Source: Rhipicephalus microplus
Lineage: Eukaryota > Arthropoda > Arachnida > Ixodida > Ixodidae
Reading direction: 5' to 3'
DNA length: 64,000 bases
Assembly (NCBI RefSeq): GCF_043290135.1
Contig: NC_134701.1
Coordinates: 3,801,001-3,865,000 of the forward strand
The translations under genes were made by a program, and so were the position numbers. The notes under the pieces were generated by a model. It had not been told where the DNA came from and made no database searches. It worked only from the letters and a program-made list of their open reading frames with translations. Of the stretch, positions 10,190-21,495 are shown piece after piece; position 1 is the stretch's first letter; each line of letters opens with the position of its first letter.

Positions 10190-13100
10190 GGTATGAACCG
10201 TCGTAAAACCGCATTAAACAATGTCACTTAGTGAGATGCAGTGTTTTTCACCTTTACAAGTTGGGAACTGTGATATCTAATGTGAAAGCGCTTGAAACCG
10301 TCATAATGTTGTAGAAAGCAATGTAAAGTAGCGAGTAAAACGTTTTCTAACGATAGGAGTGCGAAGGTTAGGTTGAGTTATGTTAGTTTAAGCTAGGTAG
10401 CGTCGTGCAACTACCAAAAACAACGTCATCTAACGATATAGTGTTGTTTTATTGCGAGTACGAAACTGCGATAGGTGAAATGTTGTGAAAGCACACAAAA
10501 CGGCATGAACAAGCCAAATACTGCGTTTTGTACCGTTACAAGTGCGAAACTGCTATGTTGTGATATTCTCGTTAAAGCGCATGCAAGCATCGTGAAACCT
10601 TAAAGAACGATGTCATTTAGCGAGATACAGCGTTCTGTACTGCAATAAGTTGGTGAAAAACTGTGAGGTTATGCAAATATCGTAATTGTGAACGAAACAG
10701 TGTAATAGAGCGTTTTTCAATACAAGTACCAATGTTAGGTTAGGTTAAGATATGAACCGTCGTAAAACCGCATTAAACAATGTCACTTAGTGAGATGCAG
10801 TGTTTTTCACCATTACAAGTCGGGAACAGCGATATCTAATGTGAAAGCGCTTGCAAACGTCGTTAGGTTAGCTTAGGTTAGGTTAGGTTAGGTTAGGTTA
10901 CGTTAGGTTAGGTTTGGTTAGGTTAGGTTAGGTTAGGTTAGGTTATGTTAGGTTAGGTTGGGTTAGGTTAGGTTAGGTTAGGTTAGGTTAAGATATGAAC
11001 CGCGCTAAAACCGCATTAAACAATGTCACTTAGTGAGATGCAGTGTTTTTCACCTTTACAAGTTGGGAACTGCGATATCTAATGTGAAAGCGCTTGAAAC
11101 CGTCGTAATGTTGTAGAAAGCAATGTAAAGTAGCGAGTAAAACGTTTTCTAACGATAGAAGTGCGAAGGTTATGTTAGGTTGTTATGTTAGTTTAAGCTA
11201 GGTAGCGTCGTGAAACCACCAAAAACGACGTCATCTAACGAGATAGTGTTGTTTTATTGCGAGTACGAAACTGCGATAGGTAAATTGTTGTGAAAGCACA
11301 CAAAACGGCATGAACAAGCCAAATACTGCGTGTTGTACCGTTACAAGTGCGAAACTGCTATGTTGTGACATTCTCGGTAAAGCGCATGCAAGTATCGTGA
11401 AACCTTAAGAACGATGTCATTTAGCGAGATACAGCGTTCTGTACTGTAATAAGTTGGTGAGAAACTGTGAGGTCAAGCAAATATCGTAATTGTGAACGAA
11501 ACAGTGTAATTGAGCGTCTTTAGATACAAGTGCGAATGTTAGGTTAGGTTGACATATCAACCGTCGTAAAACCGCATTAAACAATGTCACTTAGTGAGAT
11601 GTAGTGTTTTTCAACATTACAAGTCGGGAACTACGATATCTAATGTGAAAGCGCATGAAACCGTCGTAATCTTGTAGAAAACATTGTAAAGTTGCGAGTA
11701 AAACGTTTTTTAACGATAGAAGTACGAAGGTTAGGTTAGGTTAGGTTAGTTTAAGCTAGGTAGCGTCATGAAACTACCAAAAACGACGTCATCTAACGAG
11801 ATAGTGTTGTTTTATTGCGAGTATTAAACTGCGATAGGTGAAATGTTGTGAATGCACACAAAACGGCATGAACAAGCCAAATACTGCGTGTTCTACCGTT
11901 ACAAGTGCGAAACTGCTATATTGTGATATTCTCGTTAAAGCGAATGCAAGCATCGTGAAACCTTAAAGAACAATGTCATTTAGCGAGATACAGCGTTCTG
12001 TACTGCAATAAGTTGGTGAAAAACTGTGAGGTTATGCAAATATCGTAATTGTGAACGAAACAGTGTAATAGAGCGTTTTTCAATACAAGTACGAATGTTA
12101 GGTTAGGTTAAGATATGAACCGTCGTAAAACCGCATTAAACAATGTCACTTAATGAGATGCAGTGTTTTTCACCATTACAAGTCGGGAACTGCGATATCT
12201 AATGTGAAAGCGCTTGCAAACGTCGTTAGGTTAGGTTAGGTTAGGTTAGGTTAGGTTAGGTTACGTTAGGTTAGGTTTGGTTAGGTTAGGTTAGGTTAGG
12301 TTAGGTTAGGTTAGGTTGGGTTAGGTTAGCTTAGGTTACGTTAGGTTAAGGTATGAACCGTCGTAAAACCGCAATAAACAATGTCACTTAGTGAGATGCA
12401 GTGTTTTTCACCTTTACAAGTTGGGAACTGCGATATCTAATGTGAAAGAGCTTGAAACCGTCGTAATGTTGTAGAAAGCAATGTAAAGTAGCGAGTAAAA
12501 CGTTTTCTAACGATAGAAGTGCGAAGGTTATGTTAGGTTGAGTTATGTTTAAGCTAGGTAGCATCGTGAAACCACCAAAAACGACGTCATCTAACGAGAT
12601 AGTGTTGTTTTATTGCGAGTACGAAACTGCGATAGGTAAAATGTTGTGAAAGCACACAAAATGGCATGAACAAGCCAAATACTGCGTGTTGTACCGTTAC
12701 AAGTGCGAAACTGCTATGTTGTGACATTCTCGGTAAAGCGCATGCAAGTATCGTGAAACCTTAAAGAACGATGTCATTTAGCGAGATACAGCGTTCTGTA
12801 CTGTAATAAGTTGGTGAGAAACTGTGAGGTCAAGCAAATATCGTAATTGTGAACGAAACAGTGTAATTGAGCGTCTTTAGATACAAGTGCGAATGTTAGG
12901 TCAGGTTGACATATCAACCGTCGTAAAACCGCATTAAACAATGTCACTTAGATGTAGTGTTTTTCAACATTACAAGTCGGGAACTACGTTATCTAATGTG
13001 AAAGCGCATGAAACCGTCGTAATCTTGTAGAAAACATTGTAAAGTGGCGAGTAAAACGTTTTCTAACGATAGAAGTGCGAAGGTTAGGTTAGGTTAGGTT

Positions 13101-13578
13101 AGTTTAAGCTAGGTAGCGTCGTGAAACTACCAAAAACGACGTCATCTAACGAGATAGTGTTGTTTTATAGCGAGTATTAAACTGCGATAGGTGAAATGTT
13201 GTGAAAGCACACAAAACGGCATGAACAAGCCAAATACTGCGTGTTCTACTGTTACAAGTGCGAAGCTGCTATATTGTGATATTCTCGTTAAAGCGCATGC
13301 AAGCATCGTGAAACCTTAAAGAACAATGTCATTTAGCGAGATACAGCGTTCTGTACTGCAATAAGTTGGTGAAAAACTGTGAGGTTATGCAAATATCATA
13401 ATTGTGAACAAAACAGTGTAATAGAGCGTTTTTAGATACAAGTGCGAATGTTAGGTTAGGTTAAGATATGAACCGTCGTAAAACCGCATTAAACAATGTC
13501 AATTACTGAGATGCAGTGTTTTTCACCATTAAAAGTGGGGAACTGCGATATTTAATGTGAAAGCGCTTGCAACCGTCG
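10190..13578 (+). repeat. Satellite spacer spanning the joint between higher-order copies
   Basis: About five A-F cycles with short TTAGG arrays at 10863-10990 and 12226-12349. The joint between the two higher-order units is at 12096/12097. It is not marked by any novel sequence, so the boundary is one of register only. No gene. Confidence 0.83.
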
Positions 13579-14230
13579 TTAGGTTAGGTTAGGTTAGGTT
13601 AGGTTAAGTTTGGTTAGGTTAGGTTAGGTTAGGTTAGGTTAGATTAGGTTAGGTTGGGTTGGGTTGAGTTGGGTTAGGTTAGGTTAGGTTAGGTTACGTT
13701 AGGTTAGGTTAGGTTACATTAGGTTAGGTTAGGTTAGGTTACGTTAGCTTAGGTTAGGTTAGGTAAGGATAATTTGGTTAGGTTAGGTAAGGTTAGGTTG
13801 GGTTAGGTTAGGTTGGGTTGGGTGTTGTTGGGTTGGGTTGGGTTGGGTTAGGTTGGGTTAGGTTAGGTTAGGTTACGTTAGGTTAGGTTAGGTTAGGTTA
13901 CGTTAGGTTATGTTAGGTTAGGTTAGGTTACGTTAGGTTAGGTTAGGTCAGGTAAGGTCAGGTTACGTTAGAATAGGTTAGGTTAGGTTAGGTTACGTTA
14001 GGTTAGGTTAAGTTAGGTTAGCTTAGGTTTGGTTAGCTTAGGTTAGGTTAGCTTAGGTTAGGTTAGGTTGGGTTGGGTTGGGTTAGGTTGGGTTAGGTTA
14101 GGTTAGGTTAGGGTAGGTTGGGTTAGGTTAGTTTAGGTTAGGTTAGGTTAGGTTAGGTTGGGTTGGGTTAGGTTAGGTTAGGTTAGGTTAGGTAAGGTTA
14201 GGTTAGGTTAGGTTAGGTTACGTTAGGTTA
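13579..14230 (+). repeat. Long degenerate (TTAGG)n array 5 (partner of array 1)
   Basis: Carries the diagnostic double 'gtcaggtaaggtcagg' near 13947 and the 'aggttgggttaggttaggttggg' lead into the TTGGG run. Small differences from array 1 are gains and losses of whole 5-bp units, for example one fewer TTAGG before the TTATG unit. Confidence 0.88.
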
Positions 14231-16267
14231 AGGTATGAACCGTCGTAAAACCGCATTAAACAATGTCACTTAGTGAGATGCAGTGTTTTTCACCTTTACA
14301 AGTTGGGAACTGTGATATCTAATGTGAAAGCGCTTGAAACCGTCATAATGTTGTAGAAAGCAATGTAAAGTAGCGAGTAAAACGTTTTCTAACGACAGAA
14401 GTGCGAAGGTTATGTTAGGTTGAGTTATGTTAGTTTAAGCTAGGTAGCGTCGTGCAACTACCAAAAACAACGTCATCTAACGAGATAGTGTTGTTTTATT
14501 GCGAGTACGAAACTGCGATAGGTGAAATGTTGTGAAAGCACACAAAACGGCATGAACAAGCCAAATACTGCGTGTTGTACCGTTACAAGTGCGAAACTGC
14601 TATGTTGTGATATTCTCGTTAAAGCGCATGCAAGCATCGTGAAACCTTAAAGAACGATGTCATTTAGCGAGATACAGCGTTCTGTACTGCAATAAGTTGG
14701 TGAAAAACTGTGAGGTTATGCAAATATCGTAATTGTGAACGAAACAGTGTAATAGAGCGTTTTTCAATACAAGTACCAATGTTAGGTTAAGATATGAACC
14801 GTCGTAAAACCGCATTAAACAATGTCACTTAGTGAGATGCAGTGTTTTTCACCATTACAAGTCGGGAACTGCGATATCTAATGTGAAAGCGCTTGCAAAC
14901 GTCGTTAGGTTAGCTTAGGTTAGGTTAGGTTAGGTTAGGTTAGGTTAGGTTACGTTAGGTTAGGTTTGGTTAGGTTAGGTTAGGTTAGGTTAGGTTATGT
15001 TAGGTTAGGTTGGGTTAGGTTAGCTTAGGTTACGTTAGGTTAAGGTATGAACCGTCGTAAAACCGCAATAAACAATGTCACTTAGTGAGATGCAGTGTTT
15101 TTCACCTTTACAAGTTGGGAACTGCGATATCTAATGTGAAAGAGCTTGAAACCGTCGTAATGTTGTAGAAAGCAATGTAAAGTAGCGAGTAAAACGTTTT
15201 CTAACGATAGAAGTGCGAAGGTTATGTTAGGTTGAGTTATGTTTAAGCTAGGTAGCATCGTGAAACCACCAAAAACGACGTCATCTAACGAGATAGTGTT
15301 GTTTTATTGCGAGTACGAAACTGCGATAGGTAAAATGTTGTGAAAGCACACAAAATGGCATGAACAAGCCAAATACTGCGTGTTGTACCGTTACAAGTGC
15401 GAAACTGCTATGTTGTGACATTCTCGGTAAAGCGCATGCAAGTATCGTGAAACCTTAAAGAACGATGTCATTTAGCGAGATACAGCGTTCTGTACTGTAA
15501 TAAGTTGGTGAGAAACTGTGAGGTCAAGCAAATATCGTAATTGTGAACGAAACAGTGTAATTGAGCGTCTTTAGATACAAGTGCGAATGTTAGGTTAGGT
15601 TGACATATCAACCGTCGTAAAACCGCATTAAACAATGTCACTTAGATGTAGTGTTTTTCAACATTACAAGTCGGGAACTACGTTATCTAATGTGAAAGCG
15701 CATGAAACCGTCGTAATCTTGTAGAAAACATTGTAAAGTGGCGAGTAAAACGTTTTCTAACGATAGAAGTGCGAAGGTTAGGTTAGGTTAGGTTAGTTTA
15801 AGCTAGGTAGCGTCGTGAAACTACCAAAAACGACGTCATCTAACGAGATAGTGTTGTTTTATAGCGAGTATTAAACTGCGATAGGTGAAATGTTGTGAAA
15901 GCACACAAAACGGCATGAACAAGCCAAATACTGCGTGTTCTACCGTTACAAGTGCGAAGCTGCTATATTGTGATATTCTCGTTAAAGCGCATGCAAGCAT
16001 CGTGAAACCTTAAAGAACAATGTCATTTAGCGAGATACAGCGTTCTGTACTGCAATAAGTTGGTGAAAAACTGTGAGGTTATGCAAATATCGTAATTGTG
16101 AACGAAACAGTGTAATAGAGCGTTTTTCAATACAAGTACGAATGTTAGGTTAAGATATGAACCGTCGTAAAACCGCATTAAACAATGTCACTTAGTGAGA
16201 TGCAGTGTTTTTCACCATTACAAGTCGGGAACTGCGATATCTAATGTGAAAGCGCTTGCAAACGTCG
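14231..16267 (+). repeat. Satellite spacer with one short TTAGG array
   Basis: Equivalent to 2131-4975 but with the 809-bp block in single copy. It contains a short array at 14905-15042. Offset to copy 1 is 12101 before the block and 11292 after it. No gene. Confidence 0.85.
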
Positions 16268-16911
16268 TTAGGTTAGGTTAGGTTAGGTTAGGTTAGGTTA
16301 GGTTACGTTAGGTTAGGTTAGGTTAGGTTAGGTTAGATTAGGTTAGGTTGGGTTGAGTTGGGTTAGGTTAGGTTAGGTTAGGTTAGGTTACGTTAGGTTA
16401 GGTTAGGTTACGTTAGGTTAGGTTAGGTTAGGTTACGTTAGCTTAGGTTAGGTTAGGTAAGGATAATTTGGTTAGGTTAGGTAAGGTTAGGTTAGGTTAG
16501 GTTAGGTTGGGTTGGGTGTTGGGTTGGGTTGGGTTGGGTTAGGTTGGGTTAGGTTAGGTTAGGTTACGTTAGGTTAGGTTAGGTTAGGTTAGGTTACGTT
16601 AGGTTATGTTAGGTTAGGTTAGGTTACGTTAGGTTAGGTTAGGTCAGGTAAGGTTAGGTTACGTTAGAATAGGTTAGGTTAGGTTAGGTTACGTTAGGTT
16701 AGGTTAAGTTAGGTTAGCTTAGGTTTGGTTAGCTTAGGTTAGGTTAGCTTAGGTTAGGTTAGGTTGGGTTGGGTTGGGTTAGGTTAGGTTAGGTTAGGTT
16801 AGGTTAGGTTAGGTTTGGTTAGGTTAGGTTAGGTTAGGTTAGGTTAGGTTAGATTAGGTTAGGTTATGTTAGGTTAGGTTGGGTTAGGTTAGGTTAGGTT
16901 ACGTTAGGTTA
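16268..16911 (+). repeat. Long degenerate (TTAGG)n array 6 (partner of array 2)
   Basis: Matches 4976-5620 in variant order, including 'gtgttgggttggg' without the extra gttg and a late 'ttagattaggttaggttatg' near 16850. Confidence 0.88.
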
Positions 16912-17590
16912 AGGTATGAACCGTCGTAAAACCGCAATAAACAATGTCACTTAGTGAGATGCAGTGTTTTTCACCTTTACAACTTGGGAACTGCGATATC
17001 TAATGTGAAAGTGCTTGAAACCGTCGTAATGTTGTAGAAAGCAATGTAAAGTAGCGAGTAAAACGTTTTCTAACGATAGAAGTGCGAAGGTTATGTTAGG
17101 TTGAGTTATGTTAGTTTAAGCTAGGTAGCGTCGTGAAACTACCAAAAACGACGTCATCTAACGAGATAGTGTTGTTTTATAGCGAGTATTAAACTGCGAT
17201 AGGTGAAATGTTGTGAAAGCACACAAAACGGCATGAACAAGCCAAATACTGCGTGTTCTACCGTTACAAGTGCGAAACTGCTATATTGTGATATTCTCGT
17301 TAAAGCGCATGCAAGCATCGTGAAACCTTAAAGAACAATGTCATTTAGCGAGATACAGCGTTCTGTACTGCAATAAGTTGGTGAAAAACTGTGAGGTTAT
17401 GCAAATATCGTAATATTGAACAAAACAGTGTAATAGAGCGTTTTTAGATACAAGTGCGAATGTTAGGTTAGGTTAAGATATGAACCGTCGTAAAACCGCA
17501 TTAAACAATGTCAATTACTGAGATGCAGTGTTTTTCACCATTAAAAGTGGGGAACTGCGATATTTAATGTGAAAGCGCTTGCAACCGTCG
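16912..17590 (+). repeat. Satellite spacer, one cycle plus A
   Basis: Partner of 5621-6298. It shares 'acaacttggg' and 'cgtaatattgaac'. One visible difference is 'gtgcttgaaacc' for 'gcgcttgaaacc' near 17011. No gene. Confidence 0.84.
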
Positions 17591-18297
17591 TTAGGTTAGG
17601 TTAGGTTAGGTTAGGTTAGGTTAGGTTTGGTTAGGTTAGGTTAGGTTAGGTTAGGTTAGATTAGGTTAGGTTGGGTTGAGTTGGGTTAGGTTAGGTTATG
17701 TTAGGTTGGGTTAGGTTAGGTTAGGTTAGGTTAGGTTACGTTAGGTTAGGTTAGGTTACGTTAGGTTAGGTTAGGTTAGGTTACGTTAGGTTAGGTTAGG
17801 TTAGGTAAGGATAATTTGGTTAGGTTAGGTAAGGTTAGGTTAGGTTAGGTTAGGTTGTGTTGGGTGTTGTTGGGTTGGGTTGGGTTGGGTTAGGTTGGGT
17901 TAGGTTAGGTTAGGTTACGTTAGGTTAGGTTAGGTTAGGTTAGGTTAGGTTACGTTAGGTTATGTTAGGTTAGGTTAGGTTACGTTAGGTTAGGTTAGGT
18001 CAGGTAAGGTTAGGTTACGTTAGAATAGGTTAGGTTAGGTTAGGTTACGTTAGGTTAGGTTAAGTTAGGTTTGGTTAGGTTAGGTTAGGTTAGCTTAGGT
18101 TAGGTTAGGTTGGGTTGGGTTGGGTTAGGTTAGGTTAGGTTAGGTTAGGTTAGGTTGGGTTAGGTTAGTTTAGGTTAGGTTAGGTTAGGTTAGGTTAGGT
18201 TAGGTCAGGTTAGGTTAGGTTTGGTTAGGTTAGGTTAGGTTAGGTTAGGTTATGTTAGGTTAGGTTGGGTTAGGTTAGGTTAGGTTAGGTTAGGTTA
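17591..18297 (+). repeat. Long degenerate (TTAGG)n array 7 (partner of array 3)
   Basis: At about 707 bp the longest array in the window. Same 'gttgtgttggg' and 'gttatgttaggttggg' marks as array 3. It is longer by three 5-bp units (15 bp), which matches the change in landmark offset from 11292 to 11307 across it. Confidence 0.88.
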
Positions 18298-20886
18298 AGA
18301 TATGAACCGCGCTAAAACCGCATTAAACAATGTCACTTAGTGAGATGCAGTGTTTTTCACCTTTACAAGTTGGGAACTGCGATATCTAATGTGAAAGCGC
18401 TTGAAACCGTCGTAATGTTGTAGAAAGCAATGTAAAGTAGCGAGTAAAACGTTTTCTAACGATAGAAGTGCGAAGGTTATGTTAGGTTGAGTTATGTTAG
18501 TTTAAGCTAGGTAGCGTCGTGAAACCACCAAAAACGACGTCATCTAACGAGATAGTGTTGTTTTATTGCGAGTACGAAAGTGCGATAGGTAAAATGTTGT
18601 GAAAGCACACAAAACGGCATGAACAAGCCAAATACTGCGTGTTGTACCGTTACAAGTGCGAAACTGCTATGTTGTGACATTCTCGGTAAAGCGCATCCAA
18701 GTATCGTGAAACCTTAAGAACGATGTCATTTAGCGAGATACAGCGTTCTGTACTGTAATAAGTTGGTGAGAAACTGTGAGGTCAAGCAAATATCGTAATT
18801 GTGAACGAAACAGTGTAATTGAGCGTCTTTAGATACAAGTGCGAATGTTAGGTTAGGTTGACATATCAACCGTCGTAAAACCGCATTAAACAATGTCACT
18901 TAATGAGATGTAGTGTTTTTCAACATTACAAGTCGGGAACTACGATATCTAATGTGAAAGCGCATGAAACCGTCGTAATCTTGTAGAAAACATTGTAAAG
19001 TTGCGAGTAAAACGTTTTCTAACGATAGAAGTGCGAAGGTTAGGTTAGGTTAGGTTAGTTTAAGCTAGGTAGCGTCATGAAACTACCAAAAACGACGTCA
19101 TCTAACGAGATAGTGTTGTTTTATTGCGAGTATTAAACTGCGATAGGTGAAATGTTGTGAATGCACACAAAACGGCATGAACAAGCCAAATACTGCGTGT
19201 TCTACCGTTACAAGTGCGAAAATGCTATATTGTGATATTCTCGTTAAAGCGAATGCAAGCATCGTGAAACCTTAACGAACAATGTCATTTAGCGAGATCC
19301 AGCGTTCTGTACTGCAATAAGTTGGTGAAAAACTGTGAGGTCATGCAAATATCGTAATTGTGAACGAAACAGTGTAATAGAGCGTTTTTCAATACAAGTA
19401 CGAATGTTAAGTTAGGTTAAGATATGAACCGTCGTAAAACCGCATTAAACAATGTCACTTAGTGAGATGCAGTGTTTTTCACCATTACAAGTCGGGAACT
19501 GCGATATCTAATGTGAAAGCGCTTGCAAACGTCGTTAGGTTAGGTTAGGTTAGGTTAGGTTAGGTTACGTTAGGTTAGGTTTGGTTAGGTTAGGTTAGGT
19601 TAGGTTAGGTTAGGTTAGGTTGGGTTAGGTTAGCTTAGGTTACGTTAGGTTAAGGTATGAACCGTCGTAAAACCGCAATAAACAATGTCACTTAGTGAGA
19701 TGCAGTGTTTTTCACCTTTACAAGTTGGGAACTGCGATATCTAATGTGAAAGAGCTTGAAACCGTCGTAATGTTGTAGAAAGCAATGTAAAGTAGCGAGT
19801 AAAACGTTTTCTAACGATAGAAGTGCGAAGGTTATGTTAGGTTGAGTTATGTTAGTTTAAGCTAGGTAGCATCGTGAAACCACCAAAAACGACGTCATCT
19901 AACGAGATAGTGTTGTTTTATTGCGAGTACGAAACTGCGATAGGTAAAATGTTGTGAAAGCACACAAAATGGCATGAACAAGCCAAATACTGCGTGTTGT
20001 ACCGTTACAAGTGCGAAACTGCTATGTTGTGACATTCTCGGTAAAGCGCATGCAAGTATCGTGAAACCTTAAAGAACGATGTCATTTAGCGAGATACAGC
20101 GCTCTGTACTGTAATAAGTTGGTGAGAAACTGTGAGGTCAAGCAAATATTGTAATTGTGAACGAAACAGTGTAATTGAGCGTCTTTAGATACAAGTGCGA
20201 ATGTTAGGTTAGGTTGACATATCAACCGTCGTAAAACCGCATTAAACAATGTCACTTAGATGTAGTGTTTTTCAACATTACAAGTCGGGAACTACGTTAT
20301 CTAATGTGAAAGCGCATGAAACCGTCGTAATCTTGTAGAAAACATTGTAAAGTGGCGAGTAAAACGTTTTCTAACGATAGAAGTGCGAAGGTTAGGTTAG
20401 GTTAGGTTAGTTTAAGCTAGGTAGCGTCGTGAAACTACCAAAAACGACGTCATCTAACGAGATAGTGTTGTTTTATAGCGAGTATTAAACTGTGATTGGT
20501 GAAATGTTGTGAAAGCACACAAAACGGCATGAACAAGCCAAATACTGCGTGTTCTACCGTTACAAGTGCGAAACTGCTATATTGTGATATTCTCGTTAAA
20601 GCGCATGCAAGCATCGTGAAACCTTGAAGAACAATGTCTTTTAGCGAGATACAGCGTTCTGTACTGCAATAAGTTGGTGAAAAACTGTGAGGTTATGCAA
20701 ATATCATAATTGTGAACAAAACAGTGTAATAGAGCGTTTTTAGATACAAGTGCGAATGTTATGTTAGGTTAAGATATGAACCGTCGTAAAACCGCATTAA
20801 ACAATGTCAATTACTGAGATGCAGTGTTTTTCACCATTAAAAGTGGGGAACTGCGATATTTAATGTGAAAGCGCTTGCAACCGTCG
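18298..20886 (+). repeat. Satellite spacer with one short TTAGG array
   Basis: Partner of 6991-9579, with a short array at 19535-19652. It starts with the cgcgctaaaa form of A at 18308, and the next such landmark is 4000 bp later (22308), as in copy 1. No gene. Confidence 0.84.
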
Positions 20887-21495
20887 TTAGGTTAGGTTAG
20901 GTTAGGTTAGGTTTGGTTAGGTTAGGTTAGGTTAGGTTAGGTTAGGTTAGATTAGGTTAGGTTGGGTTGAGTTGGGTTAGGTTAGGTTAGGTTAGGTTAG
21001 GTTACGTTAGGTTAGGTTAGGTTACGTTAGGTTAGGTTAGGTTAGGTTACGTTAGCTTAGGTTAGGTTAGGTAAGGATAATTTGGTTAGGTTAGGTAAGG
21101 TTAGGTTAGGTTAGGTTAGGTTGGGTTGGGTGTTGGGTTGGGTTGGGTAGGGTTAGGTTGGGTTAGGTTAGGTTAGGTTACGTTAGGTTAGGTTACGTTA
21201 GGTTAGGTTAGGTCAGGTAAGGTTAGGTTACGTTAGAATAGGTTAGGTTAGGTTAGGTTACGTTAGGTTAGGTTAAGTTAGGTTAGCTTAGGTTTGGTTA
21301 GCTTAGGTTAGGTTAGCTTAGGTTAGGTTAGGTTGGGTTGGGTTGGGATAGGTTGGGTTAGGTTAGGTTAGGTTAGGGTAGGTTGGGTTAGGTTAGTTTA
21401 GGTTAGGTTAGGTTAGGTTAGGTTGGGTTGGGTTAGGTTAGGTTAGGTTAGGTTAGGTAAGGTTAGGTTAGGTTAGGTTAGGTTACGTTAGGTTA
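20887..21495 (+). repeat. Long degenerate (TTAGG)n array 8 (partner of array 4)
   Basis: Shares the missing TTATG segment and the private 'gggtaggg' and 'gggatagg' marks with 9580-10189. It keeps the normal 'ttacgttaggttaagg' end, so the 'cgctagg' change in array 4 happened after the duplication. Confidence 0.88.

Larger units (their letters stand above)
1..12096 (+). repeat. Higher-order repeat, copy 1 (about 12.1 kb)
   Basis: The first of two tandem higher-order units. It contains four long TTAGG arrays (starting at 1483, 4976, 6299 and 9580), and each has a private variant pattern that recurs in the same order in the next unit (13579, 16268, 17591, 20887). The sequence from base 1, including the private cacttaatgag variant, restarts at 12097. 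Landmark offsets to copy 2 are 12096-12101 before about 3490 and 11292 after about 4310. The change comes from an additional 809-bp tandem block in this copy. Further offset changes are multiples of 5, as expected for gain or loss of single TTAGG units. No host gene is visible anywhere in it. Confidence 0.85.
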